DNA from: Caballeronia sordidicola
GTDB taxonomy: Bacteria > Pseudomonadota > Gammaproteobacteria > Burkholderiales > Burkholderiaceae
Direction: 5' to 3'
Length of the DNA stretch: 64,000 nt
Assembly (NCBI RefSeq): GCF_002220365.1
Contig: NZ_MTHB01000198.1
Span: forward strand, 1 to 64,000
Below the pieces are notes generated by a model, which was given only the letters and a program-made list of their open reading frames with translations, did no database searches and had not been told where the DNA came from. A program made the translations under genes and the position numbers. Positions 43,907 through 53,578 of this stretch are shown one piece after another. Each line of letters begins with the position of its first letter. Position 1 is the first letter of the stretch.

Positions 43907-45736
43907 TCACTCCACCGTCACCGACTTGGCCAGATTCCGCGGCTTATCAATATCCGTTCCCCGTGCGAGCGCCGCATGAAATGCCAGCAGTTGCATGGGA
44001 ATAGTATGCAAGATAGGTGATAGCAATCCGTAGTACTCCGTAAGCCGAATCACTTCAATACCAGGACTCGGCGAGATGCCACAATCGGCATCGGCGAATA
44101 CGAATAGCTTGCCGCTGCGCGCACTCACCTCATGCATATTTGACTTGAGCTTTTCCAGCAACCGATCATTAGGCGCAACTGCTACCACCGGCATCTCGTC
44201 GCTAACCAGCGCAAGAGGACCGTGCTTCAACTCGCCGGCGGGGTACGCTTCGGCATGGATATACGAGATCTCCTTCATCTTGAGGGCACCCTCCAGAGCG
44301 ACCGGATAGTGCATGCCGCGCCCAAGAAACAGGATGTTCTGCCTTCTCGTAAGTTGCTCTGCCCAATCTATGATCTGCGGCTCCAGCGCAAGCACTTTCG
44401 TGATCGCGTCCGGAAGATGGCGAAGCGCGCGAAGATGGGTTTGCTCATCCTGTTCTGACAACCGCTGACGCGCCTGAGCCAGCGTCAACGCCAGGAGGAA
44501 CAACGCGACTAGTTGCGTGGTGAAGGCCTTCGTCGATGCCACGCCAATCTCTATCCCCGCCCGTGTAAAGAAGGTCAGCGCGCATTCACGAGCCAATGCA
44601 CTAGTCGGCACGTTGCAGATCGCGAGCGTATTCAGCATGCCCTGCTGCCTGGCGACTTGCACCGCGCCCAGGACATCCGCCGTCTCTCCGCTTTGCGACA
44701 CCGCGACAACCAGCGTCTTCGGATTCGGCACGCTTTCGCGATACCGGTATTCACTTGCGATCTCCACGCTCACCGGCAACTGTGCGAGGCTTTCTATCCA
44801 ATACTTGGCGGTCAGTGCCGCGTGATAACTTCCGCCACACGCGAGCAGCAGCACGGAATCCGCGGATTTCAGCACGCGCCAGGCGTTATCGCCGAATAAC
44901 TCCGGCATGATCGATGTAACGTCCTGAAGCGTGTCGGCGACCGCTTGCGGCTGTTCGAAAATTTCCTTCTGCATGTAGTAACGATAAAGCCCCAGGTCAG
45001 CCGCCCCGCTGTGCGCCGCGACGGTATGCACGCGGCGCTCGACGCGGCGGCCATCAGCGTCTTCTACCCGATGCCGGTGAAGTTGGATATCGACTACATC
45101 GCCGTTCTCCAGGTAGACAATCTGATCGGTGACGTTCGACAACGCAATGGCGTCCGACGCCAGGAAGTTCTCGCCGTCGCCGATGCCGACCACCAAGGGC
45201 ATGCCATCGCGCGCGCCGACGAGCCGATGCGGCTCGTCGCGGCATAGCACGGCAATGGCATAGCTCCCACGCAGTTGAGTCACCGCTTCCTTGACGGCTT
45301 CGAACAAGTCGCCGTTGTACAAATGATCGATCAGATGCGCGATCACCTCGCTGTCGGTCTGACTGGCGAAAACATAGCCGCTTTTCTCAAGCTCCGCGCG
45401 CAACTCCTCGTGATTTTCAATGATCCCGTTGTGCGAAAGTGCTATTCGTGGTGCTTCTGCGTTCGGTGAAAAATGCGGATGCGCATTCGCCGTCACCGGC
45501 TTGCCGTGCGTCGCCCAACGCGTATGAGCAATCCCCGTATAACCGGACAAGGCTTCGCTGGAGATCACGTCCTGCAAGTGCGCAACGCGATCGACGCTAC
45601 GAGCCCGCACCAGTTTTCCCGCCTGATATAACGCGACACCACACGAGTCGTAGCCGCGATATTCGAGGCGTTTAAGGCCATCGACCAGATTAGGCAGGAT
45701 GTTGCGTTGCGCGACCGCGCCGACAATTCCACACAT
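43907..45736 (-). CDS. glmS: Glutamine--fructose-6-phosphate aminotransferase
   Basis: The 609-residue protein starts with the conserved MCGIVGAV (Cys2 is the N-terminal nucleophile of the glutaminase domain, about residues 2-220) and continues with two SIS sugar isomerase domains, for example [17 protein letters not shown] and [18 protein letters not shown]; it ends with the active-site [13 protein letters not shown]. It makes glucosamine-6-phosphate for cell wall and LPS precursors. The ATG at 45736 is fixed by the required N-terminal Cys. It is divergent from an Lrp-family gene, a common arrangement in Burkholderia, where this is often a second glmS copy. Confidence 0.93.
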   Translation of the reverse strand: MCGIVGAVAQRNILPNLVDGLKRLEYRGYDSCGVALYQAGKLVRARSVDRVAHLQDVISSEALSGYTGIAHTRWATHGKPVTANAHPHFSPNAEAPRIALSHNGIIENHEELRAELEKSGYVFASQTDSEVIAHLIDHLYNGDLFEAVKEAVTQLRGSYAIAVLCRDEPHRLVGARDGMPLVVGIGDGENFLASDAIALSNVTDQIVYLENGDVVDIQLHRHRVEDADGRRVERRVHTVAAHSGAADLGLYRYYMQKEIFEQPQAVADTLQDVTSIMPELFGDNAWRVLKSADSVLLLACGGSYHAALTAKYWIESLAQLPVSVEIASEYRYRESVPNPKTLVVAVSQSGETADVLGAVQVARQQGMLNTLAICNVPTSALARECALTFFTRAGIEIGVASTKAFTTQLVALFLLALTLAQARQRLSEQDEQTHLRALRHLPDAITKVLALEPQIIDWAEQLTRRQNILFLGRGMHYPVALEGALKMKEISYIHAEAYPAGELKHGPLALVSDEMPVVAVAPNDRLLEKLKSNMHEVSARSGKLFVFADADCGISPSPGIEVIRLTEYYGLLSPILHTIPMQLLAFHAALARGTDIDKPRNLAKSVTVE

Positions 45737-45797
45737 GAGCTTGTTCCTTAGGCGGCTCCCCTTTGGAACCGATGCAGGAATGTTAAGGTTGACCTGA

Positions 45798-45871
45798 TGG
45801 AATTTAATTTCAAATTTTTTATGGATATGAAATTTACAATCGACCAAAACACTTGATGAAATTTTATTTCA
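45798..45871. promoter_or_regulatory. Pair of Lrp-type operator repeats between glmS and the Lrp gene
   Basis: Two 15-base inverted repeats, TGGAATTTAATTTCA (45798-45812) and TGAAATTTTATTTCA (45857-45871, a perfect TGAAAT-N3-ATTTCA), lie 59 bases apart centre to centre in an unusually AT-rich intergenic region. A further half-site (ATGAAATTT) lies between. This fits cooperative binding by the Lrp/AsnC protein encoded next to it, affecting both promoters. Confidence 0.72.
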
Positions 45872-45922
45872 CGCTAAGCTAGGCCCTGGTCACCATACTT
45901 GGCGCAAAAAGCGGAGCCCAAA

Positions 45923-46414
45923 GTGCCCGGAATTTATCTGGACGAACTCGACCTTCGGATCCTCGCCATCCTGCAGAAAGATTCGTCGGTCTCTAACGTC
46001 GCGCTTGCCGCGCGCGCGCATGCATCACCGCCTACGTGCTTGCGTCGCGTGAGCAAACTTAAGGAAGCGGGGGTCATCCAGCGCGAAGTGGCCATTCTCG
46101 ATTACGCCAAGATCGGTCCGACATTAACCGCGATTATTGAAGTGAGTCTTGACCGGCAAGCAGCCGAGGATCTGGACGCTTTCGAAACGTACATCTGCGC
46201 GCAAGCCGTAGTGACCCAGTGTTATCGCGTGTCGCCCGGGCCGGACTTTCTGGTCGTAGCTGAAGTCGTCGACATGCTGGAATACGACGAACTCGCGCGC
46301 CGCCTGTTCAAGACCTCGTCAAACATCCGCAATGTGCGCACATTCTTTTCGACGCATCGGGCCAAGTTCGAAGCCAATGCGCCGGTAAGGATCGTGGCTG
46401 ATAGAGTCAGATAA
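45923..46414 (+). CDS. Lrp/AsnC-family transcriptional regulator
   Basis: The protein (about 163 residues from GTG 45923) has the Lrp helix-turn-helix (LDELDLRILAILQKDSSVSN and ASPPTCLRRVSKLKEAGVI) and the RAM-like effector domain. The GTG is preferred because GGAG sits 6 bases upstream; a TTG at 45899 is the alternative. Lrp proteins form octamers that sense amino acids. Its place opposite glmS and the repeat pair suggest control of glmS, perhaps by an amino acid or amino sugar signal. Confidence 0.87.
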   Translation: MPGIYLDELDLRILAILQKDSSVSNVALAARAHASPPTCLRRVSKLKEAGVIQREVAILDYAKIGPTLTAIIEVSLDRQAAEDLDAFETYICAQAVVTQCYRVSPGPDFLVVAEVVDMLEYDELARRLFKTSSNIRNVRTFFSTHRAKFEANAPVRIVADRVR

Positions 46415-46446
46415 CAGGTCGTGGGTATTGGATACCCGCCGGTAAG

Positions 46447-47013
46447 CTACCGGGATGCGTTCAGCAACTCTTCAGTCGAAACTACCGTGCAATATTCGCC
46501 GTGCAGATTTGCTAGCGACATCGCATGGACCTCGTCCGCGCTTCGCGCTCGACCGTCCCAATCCAGGCGACCGAATGTGAAGCACCCGTCCTCTACCAAA
46601 TAGGTATTGAAGCCGAGGTTACCGGCCATGCGAACGGTCGTCTCAACAGAATTGTTGGTGATAACGCCCGCCACAACAAGGCTCGTATGTCCGCCCGCGC
46701 GCAGGCGCTGTTCCAGTCCAGTACCAATGAACGCATTATTCGTGCGTTTCGCGATAACCGGCTCCCCAGGCAAAGGAGCGGCTTCAGGTTTGAAGTCGTT
46801 TCCCGGTTGACCCGGACGATAGTGAGAAGCAGGTTCTGACGAATCATGGCGCACATGCCAGACCGGCCAGTTCTCTGCGCGCCAGCGCGCGAGTAGACGG
46901 CGAATTTCGGTTTCGGCCGATGGGTTGTTGCGAACGCCCCAGTCCGGATGATCGATGGCTTTTTGCAGGTCGATCAACAGAAGCACTGACCCGCGAATAG
47001 ACGACGCATGCAT
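46447..47013 (-). CDS. Isochorismatase-fold hydrolase with Ser in place of the catalytic Cys
   Basis: The 188-residue protein has the catalytic Asp in VLLLIDLQKAI, the Lys in VIAKRTNNAF, and GVITNNSVETTVRMAG where the usual nucleophile Cys is (family TN-x-C-V). Here that residue is Ser. Cysteine hydrolases of the fold act on nicotinamide, isochorismate or similar amides and esters. A Ser variant is common in one subgroup, so activity is uncertain. It is a single gene, convergent with the Lrp gene. Confidence 0.82.
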   Translation of the reverse strand: MHASSIRGSVLLLIDLQKAIDHPDWGVRNNPSAETEIRRLLARWRAENWPVWHVRHDSSEPASHYRPGQPGNDFKPEAAPLPGEPVIAKRTNNAFIGTGLEQRLRAGGHTSLVVAGVITNNSVETTVRMAGNLGFNTYLVEDGCFTFGRLDWDGRARSADEVHAMSLANLHGEYCTVVSTEELLNASR

Positions 47014-47228
47014 AGGCTGATCTTAAGTGGGTCAATTGCGCCAAAGTATAGCTGGGACAATTTCCCGGGCCTGAGTCAAGCGGCAAAAGAGCCGCAACTC
47101 AGCAATCTTTCGGCTTTCTCAGCCGCAAGCCGTCCAACTCCGCGAAGCCAGCAGAGACCACGGATACGTTACTCGCCGCCGAGCAAGCGAACATCTGATA
47201 ATCGCAACATCGAAGCACGCCAATGCCT

Positions 47229-48782
47229 TCACACGGTCGCCAACTGGAACACGTTAACGGTATCGCGCAGCATCTGGGCCTGCTCCTGCATCGACTGAGC
47301 CGCGGCTGTCGCTTGTTCGACCATCGCGGCATTTTGCTGGGTCGTTTCATCCATTTGAGCAATGGCGATATTCACCTGCTCGATACCCCGGCTCTGCTCC
47401 TCGGACGCCACTGATATTTCGCCGATGATATCCGTGACGCGCTGCACGGCCTGAACCAGCGAGTGCATCGTCGTGCCTGCGCGCTCCACCAGCGCCTTGC
47501 CGTCATCGACCTTGCCGGTGGACTCTTCGATCAGACTCTTGATCTCCTTGGCCGCATCCGAGCTGCGGCGTGCCAGATTGCGCACTTCGCCTGCCACTAC
47601 AGCAAAACCGCGCCCTTCCTCGCCCGCTCGCGCCGCCTCGACGGCCGCGTTGAGCGCGAGAATATTCGTCTGGAAAGCGATGCCTTCGATCACGGAAATG
47701 ATGTCGACCACGCGCGTGGAGCTGGCTGCAATACTTTGCATCGTCAATACGACCTGCTGTACCGCGGTCCCGCCTTCGCTCGCGATCAGCGAGGCGTTCG
47801 CCGCCATCTTGTTCGCCTGATGCGCGTTCTCCGCGTTCTGCTTAACAGTCGCGGTGAGCTGCTCCATGCTCGCCGCGGTTTCGCTGATCGACGACGCCTG
47901 CTGCTCGGTGCGTGCCGAGAGATCGTGGTTGCCCGCCGCGATCTGCTGGGCGGCGACGGTAATGGTTTCCGTGCCTCCGCGAATCCGCCGGACTGTATCG
48001 GCGAGCCGTTGCTGCATGCGTTGCATGGCGGACAACATGCTGCTCTCGTCCAATGCGCTCAGCGCGACCTCGTGCGACAGGTCGCCGTTCGCAATGCTCT
48101 CGGCGACAATGGTGGCATACGCCGGTTCGCCGCCCAGACTGTGCTTTACATTACGGATGATCAACACCAGCGCCGCCGAGCTAACGCCCCCAATCAACAA
48201 GATCACGATCAGGTATTGCAGCAGGCTGACCTTGAACGCGTCGTTGATATCGTTCACGTAAACGCCCGAGATCAGGTACCAGTCCCACGGAGCGAACCGC
48301 TTGACGAAGCTGATCTTCGGCACGTGTTCCGATTTGCCCGGCAAGCGCGCCATGTATGGCACGAAACCCTGTCCGCTTGCCTGAGCGACCTTGACCATCT
48401 CGACGAACAAAAGCTTGCCGTCCGTATCCTTGTAGTCGCTCACGTCCTTCATGCGCAGATCCGCCAGCACCGGATGCATGATGACCACCGGATGCGCGGT
48501 CGTGATGATCATGTAACCGTTTTCGGAGAAACGCATGGCTGCGAGCTTCGCCTTGGCCTGCTCCTGAGCCTGCTCGAGTGTCAGTTGATGGCTGTCCACT
48601 TGCTTCGCGTAGTCTGATACCACGCCGTAAGCCGACTCAACCACGTTTTGCACGCCGGTCTGTCGCCCTTCGGTCATGGTTTCGCGAGACTGCCACGCGG
48701 CCCATCCACCGAGGAAGAGGAGGCCAAGCCATGTAATGAGCAGCGCCAGCGATAATTTGGTGTTCAAACTGAGACGGTCCAA
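47229..48782 (-). CDS. Methyl-accepting chemotaxis protein with sCache_2 sensor
   Basis: The 517-residue chemoreceptor has an N-terminal membrane helix, a periplasmic single-Cache domain (segments [20 protein letters not shown] and [18 protein letters not shown]), a second helix near residue 190, a HAMP-like linker and a C-terminal signalling domain with the conserved hairpin tip ([20 protein letters not shown] and [16 protein letters not shown]). sCache_2 domains sense small organic acids. It has no C-terminal CheR-binding pentapeptide. It sends signals to CheA/CheW encoded elsewhere. Confidence 0.92.
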   Translation of the reverse strand: MDRLSLNTKLSLALLITWLGLLFLGGWAAWQSRETMTEGRQTGVQNVVESAYGVVSDYAKQVDSHQLTLEQAQEQAKAKLAAMRFSENGYMIITTAHPVVIMHPVLADLRMKDVSDYKDTDGKLLFVEMVKVAQASGQGFVPYMARLPGKSEHVPKISFVKRFAPWDWYLISGVYVNDINDAFKVSLLQYLIVILLIGGVSSAALVLIIRNVKHSLGGEPAYATIVAESIANGDLSHEVALSALDESSMLSAMQRMQQRLADTVRRIRGGTETITVAAQQIAAGNHDLSARTEQQASSISETAASMEQLTATVKQNAENAHQANKMAANASLIASEGGTAVQQVVLTMQSIAASSTRVVDIISVIEGIAFQTNILALNAAVEAARAGEEGRGFAVVAGEVRNLARRSSDAAKEIKSLIEESTGKVDDGKALVERAGTTMHSLVQAVQRVTDIIGEISVASEEQSRGIEQVNIAIAQMDETTQQNAAMVEQATAAAQSMQEQAQMLRDTVNVFQLATV

Positions 48783-48972
48783 TCTACTCTCCGATACGAG
48801 ACACAGTTCATGACCCGACGCATGAGGATGCGCGCGCTGTTGTGTGCATATCGGCCGTCTGGAGGAATTCTGAAGTCAGGAAAACACTGAGCGGTGTCAA
48901 CGCGAATGCGGGAAGTTGGCAAGGCGCAGCGGCAAGCAACTCACATTGCCTATAGGGTTTGCCAAACAATAG

Positions 48973-49491
48973 TTAGCCGGTTTCCACTGAAAATACCAGC
49001 GTGTCTCGCCACTCGCCCCTGATCAGCACGTTCTTGCGATAAAGATCCACCTGCTGCATCCCGAGTTTCTCCAGCACATGGATGGACGCGACATTCTCCG
49101 GCCGGCTGGTCGCGAAGATTTCCCGCACGGTCCGCTCGTTCACGAGGTAGTCGACTAACCGCTTCGCCGCTTCGGTAGCGTAGCCCTTGTGCCAATAGCG
49201 GGGATTAAGTGAATAGCCGATCTCTGCCTCCGTACCGCATTCAGAGAGACTTGCCCGGTAGCTGCCTATCAAACTGCCATCGTTAAGTACCGCTGCCAGT
49301 TCCAAGGTTCTTCTGTCGGGCAACGAATTCCCCAGCACACAGGCTGCTATATATTCCCTCGTCTGCTCAATCGTGTTGGGTCCCCATTCCTGATGCAACA
49401 CGACCTCGATCGAGCTTGCATATTCGTGCACTGCGTCGACATCGGACGCTTCCAAATCCCTGAGATAAAGACGCTCGGCAAGCAGTTTCAT
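48973..49491 (-). CDS. GNAT-family acetyltransferase (RimJ/RimL type)
   Basis: The 172-residue protein has RLYLRDLEASDVDAVHEYAS at the start and NPRYWHKGYATEAAKRLVDY (acetyl-CoA loop) and RPENVASIHVLEKLGM, typical of RimJ/RimL-like acetyltransferases that modify N-terminal amines or similar groups. Its start overlaps the amidohydrolase stop by four bases (ATGA), so it is co-translated with it. Acceptor unknown. Confidence 0.87.
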   Translation of the reverse strand: MKLLAERLYLRDLEASDVDAVHEYASSIEVVLHQEWGPNTIEQTREYIAACVLGNSLPDRRTLELAAVLNDGSLIGSYRASLSECGTEAEIGYSLNPRYWHKGYATEAAKRLVDYLVNERTVREIFATSRPENVASIHVLEKLGMQQVDLYRKNVLIRGEWRDTLVFSVETG

Positions 49492-50678
49492 ATCGATGCA
49501 ACCCCATCGCGCGAAACAATCCTGCCGCGTGCAACCACGAGCTTGCGGACCGGTCGGGAAACAACCGCGTAGGCGACTATTTCAGCGTCTACCAGAACGA
49601 GATCGGCTTGCGCGCCTTCATGCAGTCCGTAGTCCTTGAACCCGCACGCCAACGCACCCAATTTACTGACACAGTCAAATGCAAGCGCGAGATCTTGATC
49701 GCGGCGGAGGTCGTAGCGCATGCCAACGAACATTGCCCGCTCAAGCATGTCGGGTTTGCCGAAAGGTGTCCACGTATCCCGTATTCCGTCATTACCCGCA
49801 AACAGCGTCACACCTGCCGCAATGCAAGCGCGCATCGCAGGGACGGGCACGGATGGAGGCGCCGTGGTCAACAGCGCGACGTCGAGATCCGCGATCCTCG
49901 CCAACAACACATCGCGCTCGCGATCCACGAGCTGGCCCAAGCAAAACGCGTGACTGACGACCACGCGCCCCTGCATGCCCAACGCCTTGACGCGGTCCAG
50001 CAGCAGGTTGAAGGTGAACGCGCCTATCTCGCCAGGTTCGTGAAGATGGATATCAATAGGCTTCTGATGGCGGTTTGCAATCTCGAACGTGGTGTCGAGC
50101 GAGGTGACCGGGTCCTGGTCGATGAGCGAAGGGTCCAGCGCACCGAGCACGTCGGCGCCCGCCTTCAGCGCGTCGCTTAGCAGCGCGTCGGTCCCTGGAC
50201 GACGCAGCATGCCTGACTGGGGAAACGCCACGATCTGTATCTCCATGACATCGGCCAGCGTTTCGCGCGTTGCCAGCACGCCATGCAAGTGCCTGAGCCC
50301 GGCGTCCGTGTCTATATCTACATGCGTTCTAAGCCGCGTCGTTCCCGCTGCAAGAAAAGCCCGCGCAAGTGCAAGCGACTGCGCGCCCGCGTCGTGTCCC
50401 GTGCTCGCGCGCCACGATCGCTCGTTCTCGATCCGGTCGATGAGCCTCGGCCCCACTTCGTTGCGATACCACGGCATGCCCCAGTTCGTTTTGTCGAGAT
50501 GCGTGTGGCCTTCGACAAACCCCGGCAAGACCAGCGCGCCCTGGCCGCTTTCGCGCACGACGTCAGCGCCGCGCTGCAGGTTCGTGCCGATTTCTTCTAT
50601 CCGTGCGCCACTGACGGCGATATCCACAGGGGTACCGTCCGGCAGACGGACATTGGTGATCAACAAGCTGGTGTCCAC
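49488..50678 (-). CDS. Amidohydrolase, cytosine deaminase-like
   Basis: The 396-residue TIM-barrel metal hydrolase has GFVEGHTHLDKTNW (HxH metal site), HLHEPGE, VVSHAFCLGQLV and FAGNDGIRDTWTPFG, the last with the catalytic Asp of cytosine-deaminase-like enzymes. These deaminate or open N-heterocycles such as cytosine or related compounds. It lies 26 bases after the RidA gene and overlaps the GNAT gene. RidA next to a deaminase suggests handling of reactive enamine by-products. Confidence 0.85.
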   Translation of the reverse strand: MDTSLLITNVRLPDGTPVDIAVSGARIEEIGTNLQRGADVVRESGQGALVLPGFVEGHTHLDKTNWGMPWYRNEVGPRLIDRIENERSWRASTGHDAGAQSLALARAFLAAGTTRLRTHVDIDTDAGLRHLHGVLATRETLADVMEIQIVAFPQSGMLRRPGTDALLSDALKAGADVLGALDPSLIDQDPVTSLDTTFEIANRHQKPIDIHLHEPGEIGAFTFNLLLDRVKALGMQGRVVVSHAFCLGQLVDRERDVLLARIADLDVALLTTAPPSVPVPAMRACIAAGVTLFAGNDGIRDTWTPFGKPDMLERAMFVGMRYDLRRDQDLALAFDCVSKLGALACGFKDYGLHEGAQADLVLVDAEIVAYAVVSRPVRKLVVARGRIVSRDGVASI

Positions 50679-50704
50679 TGGAACTCCTGGAAACAGAAAG
50701 GCAA

Positions 50705-51196
50705 TCAGCGCACTTCAAAGATCGCGTCCACCTCCACAGACGCTCCCGCCGGAAGCGTGGCAACACCAACCGCGGTCCGGGCGTGCCGGCCTCGTTCGCC
50801 GAACACCGCGAACATGAGATCGGAGGCTCCGTTGATGACTTTCGGCACGTCAGGATAACCCGGTGTGCAATACACGAACCCGCCCATCCGATGGCAACTG
50901 ACCACGCAATCAAGGTCGCCATCGAGTGCGAGATGAAGTGCTGCGAGAAGGTTGAGTCCGCAAATTTTCGCTGCCCTTTGCCCCGCTTCAAGGTCGTGCT
51001 GTGCGCCGACAGGACCGGCGTATCGAACCTCGCCTTCCCATTCGCAAATCTGTCCCGCGAGGAAGATCAGCGAGCCCGAGCGTGAGAAAGGCTTGAAAGC
51101 GCCGCGAGGCACAGGCACTTTCGGCAGCACGAGTCCAAGTGCCTCAAGACGCGCGGCGGGTGAATCCGGATTGGCTGGAACGGGCGCGGATGTCAT
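50705..51196 (-). CDS. RidA-family protein (YjgF/UK114)
   Basis: The 163-residue protein has SRSGSLIFLAGQICEWEGEV and ARTAVGVATLPAGASVEVDA, the C-terminal Arg/Glu signature of RidA proteins that hydrolyse reactive enamine/imine intermediates. It is longer than RidA proper (about 130 residues), with an N-terminal extension of about 20 residues. It starts the RidA/amidohydrolase/GNAT operon and is divergent from a DHA2 exporter. Confidence 0.87.
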   Translation of the reverse strand: MTSAPVPANPDSPAARLEALGLVLPKVPVPRGAFKPFSRSGSLIFLAGQICEWEGEVRYAGPVGAQHDLEAGQRAAKICGLNLLAALHLALDGDLDCVVSCHRMGGFVYCTPGYPDVPKVINGASDLMFAVFGERGRHARTAVGVATLPAGASVEVDAIFEVR

Positions 51197-51534
51197 TGAC
51201 GGTCCTCGATTTAAAAGATATTGCCTTAAGCAAACGAACGGATGAAACGAAAGCGTTCTCGTCGGATATCCAAGTGTGTCACAACATCCCGAACGAACAA
51301 AAGCGCAGGGTGCAGAGGCTTTGCTTGGCGACTGAACAACGCTGCGAAGCTAATGGAGACACCTCAAACGCTTCCCGCGCAGCCAATCAAGCAGGTCTCA
51401 GCCCGACCGGGGTTCAGCGAACATTTCCAGCAAGGTGCATACTCTTCGATTGTCGCGCCGCCGCGACCGTATCACGCGTCGCAGTCCCGCTAGCTCCTGC
51501 GACTTTGTCCGCGCCCCTCATTACTCCAATCTCC
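51197..51534. other. Divergent region between RidA and DHA2 exporter genes
   Basis: About 340 bases. It must hold the promoters of both units. I found no gene or clear operator; the frames reading through it appear spurious. Confidence 0.45.
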
Positions 51535-53028
51535 ATGTCCCGCAGCCCGCAATCGTCGCGTCCTCTTGTCATTGCAGCGGTCATGGCTTCAATGGCAATG
51601 GTCGCCATCGAAGCCACCATCGTTTCTACCGCCATGCCGCAGATCGTCTCGCAGCTTGGCGACCTGCATCTCTACAGTTGGGTCTTCTCGTCCTTCCTGC
51701 TGACACAGACCGCCATGACGGTCATCTTCGGCAAGCTCGCGGACCTGTATGGCCGCAAGCCCATTGTTCTTGCCGGTATCGCGATTTTCCTGGTCGGCTC
51801 AATACTCGCCGGTTTCGCCTGGTCAATGCCCGCCATGATCGCGTTCCGGCTGATCCAGGGAGTCGGCGCGGGCGCGATCCAGCCGGTCACGCTAACGATT
51901 GTCGCCGACCTCTACCCCGCGCGCGAACGCGGCAAGGTGCAGGGTTACCTGGCGAGTGTCTGGGCCATATCGGCGGTGGTCGGGCCAATGGTGGGCGGGC
52001 TCATCATCCGCGACTTTTCGTGGGCCTGGATCTTCTGGATGAATGTGCCGATCGGCCTCGCGTCGGCGGCCGGTTTCATCGCGTTCCTGAAGGAATCCGA
52101 GCGGCATGCGCGACCATCCATTGACTTCGCCGGGGCAGCGCTTTTCATGGTGTCAATTGCCGCGCTGATGATGTCGCTGACGTATGCAGGCAATGACGAC
52201 GTCACGAAGGCATTGATCGCGGGCGGGTTCTTTATCGTGTGCCTGATGTTCTTCCTGATGCAGGAGAAACGGGCAATTGAACCGATGATCTCGTTCGCGC
52301 TCTGGAGCCGCCGGCCGATTGCCGCGTGTAATGGAGCGACCGTCCTGTCCGGCATGATCCTGATGGGCGCAACCACGTTCCTGCCAATGTATGTTCAAGG
52401 CGTCCTGCATCGCACGCCTGTGGTTGCCGGTCTTGCATTAACCATGATGATGGTCGGATGGCCCGTTGGCGCGACGCTCGCCGCAAAGTCGTTTCATCGA
52501 ATCGGACTGCGGCGCATCCTGATTGGTGGCAGCGCGTTCGTCCCTTTGGGAGCGGTGTTCCTGATCGTGTTGTCGCCGGAAAGCTCGCCGCTCATCGCGG
52601 CGTTTGGTTCGCTCATCATGGGCTTCGGCATGGGAACGTCGAGCGTCAGTTCGCTCGTGCTGATCCAGGAAATCGTAGATATTGCGCAGCGCGGCAGCGC
52701 GACTGCATCGAATCTGTTCTCGCGCAATCTCGGCAGCACGATCGGCGCGACCTTGTTTGGCGCAGTGCTCAACTTCGGTCTCAGTCATTCGAACGGGGCG
52801 GCAGCGGTTACATCGGATCAGTTGAAGGCCTTGCTTCAGAATCAGGTGACAAACCTCGGCAGCAGCGATGCAATCCGTCAGGTGCTGCATCAGTCGCTTC
52901 ATCTGACGTTCCTGTCGATTTTCGTGATCGCGATTTTCGTCGTCGGGTTTCTCCTCTTCGTCCCTACGATCACGTTGGGGCACGAGAAGAAGATGCCGCT
53001 CGAAGCGTTGTCGCCGATCGAAGACTGA
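51535..53028 (+). CDS. DHA2-family MFS multidrug exporter (EmrB/QacA type)
   Basis: The 497-residue protein has about 14 membrane helices and DHA2 motifs: EATIVSTAMPQIVSQLGDLH (motif C/D1 area), FGKLADLYGRKPIVLAG (motif A), and FRLIQGVGAGAIQPVTL. It exports hydrophobic drugs or metabolites by proton antiport. The ATG at 51535 replaces the upstream frame start. It is a single gene and ends near a likely terminator. Confidence 0.88.
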   Translation: MSRSPQSSRPLVIAAVMASMAMVAIEATIVSTAMPQIVSQLGDLHLYSWVFSSFLLTQTAMTVIFGKLADLYGRKPIVLAGIAIFLVGSILAGFAWSMPAMIAFRLIQGVGAGAIQPVTLTIVADLYPARERGKVQGYLASVWAISAVVGPMVGGLIIRDFSWAWIFWMNVPIGLASAAGFIAFLKESERHARPSIDFAGAALFMVSIAALMMSLTYAGNDDVTKALIAGGFFIVCLMFFLMQEKRAIEPMISFALWSRRPIAACNGATVLSGMILMGATTFLPMYVQGVLHRTPVVAGLALTMMMVGWPVGATLAAKSFHRIGLRRILIGGSAFVPLGAVFLIVLSPESSPLIAAFGSLIMGFGMGTSSVSSLVLIQEIVDIAQRGSATASNLFSRNLGSTIGATLFGAVLNFGLSHSNGAAAVTSDQLKALLQNQVTNLGSSDAIRQVLHQSLHLTFLSIFVIAIFVVGFLLFVPTITLGHEKKMPLEALSPIED

Positions 53029-53072
53029 ACCCGCTGTGCCGGGCTGATTCACGCGTCAGCCCCGGTCCGGCC

Positions 53073-53109
53073 AAAGCCTCCGCCCGCCTTCATGCATAGC
53101 GGAGGCTTT
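53073..53109 (+). terminator. Candidate terminator after the DHA2 exporter
   Basis: AAAGCCTCCGC and GCGGAGGCTTT form an 11-base-pair hairpin with a 15-base loop, 45 bases after the stop codon. The T run is short (TTT), so termination may be partial. Confidence 0.6.
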
Positions 53110-53260
53110 GCCGCTGCGCCCCGCGCTATCCAAACGGCTCCTTCGCGTCGCCGCTCGGCGAGCGGATCGAAAGTGAGCGTGGGGCACGGCACGATTGCGC
53201 GAGCGGTGTGCGTTCAGGTCTGCCACGAAAGACGTTCACCTCCGTGGCACGAGCGACAAA

Positions 53261-53578
53261 CTAAACGATCATTTGCCAGGCAAAGAACACCGCCAGCGAA
53301 ACCGCAATGGTCAGCAACGGCTTACGCGTAACCGCGCACACAACAACGGCCACCACCGCCGCGACCAATTGCGAATTCCGCCAGGTAAGCTCGGCAGCAC
53401 CGCCGTGCGGTGCAAACGTCATCGGAACGATGATCGCCGTCAGCACCGTCACCGGCACGAAATTAAGCGCCATCCGCACGATGGGTGGAAAGCTCAGCCG
53501 TTCGCCGAATACGAAAACCGCAGAGCGAATGCCATAGGTGATCACCGCCATGCCCAGGATGAGAAGCGCGTATTTCAT
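53261..53578 (-). CDS. azlD: AzlD-family branched-chain amino-acid exporter subunit
   Basis: The 105-residue membrane protein has three to four helices (YALLILGMAVITYGIRSAVF, VVAAVVAVVVCAV...) and fits the small AzlD subunit. It pairs with AzlC to export branched-chain amino acids. Its start overlaps AzlC's stop by four bases (ATGA). Confidence 0.85.
   Translation of the reverse strand: MKYALLILGMAVITYGIRSAVFVFGERLSFPPIVRMALNFVPVTVLTAIIVPMTFAPHGGAAELTWRNSQLVAAVVAVVVCAVTRKPLLTIAVSLAVFFAWQMIV

Noticed and set aside
47463-48617. 384-codon frame antisense to the chemoreceptor
   Set aside because: Shadow of the chemoreceptor gene; composition is Arg/His-rich and no motif is present.
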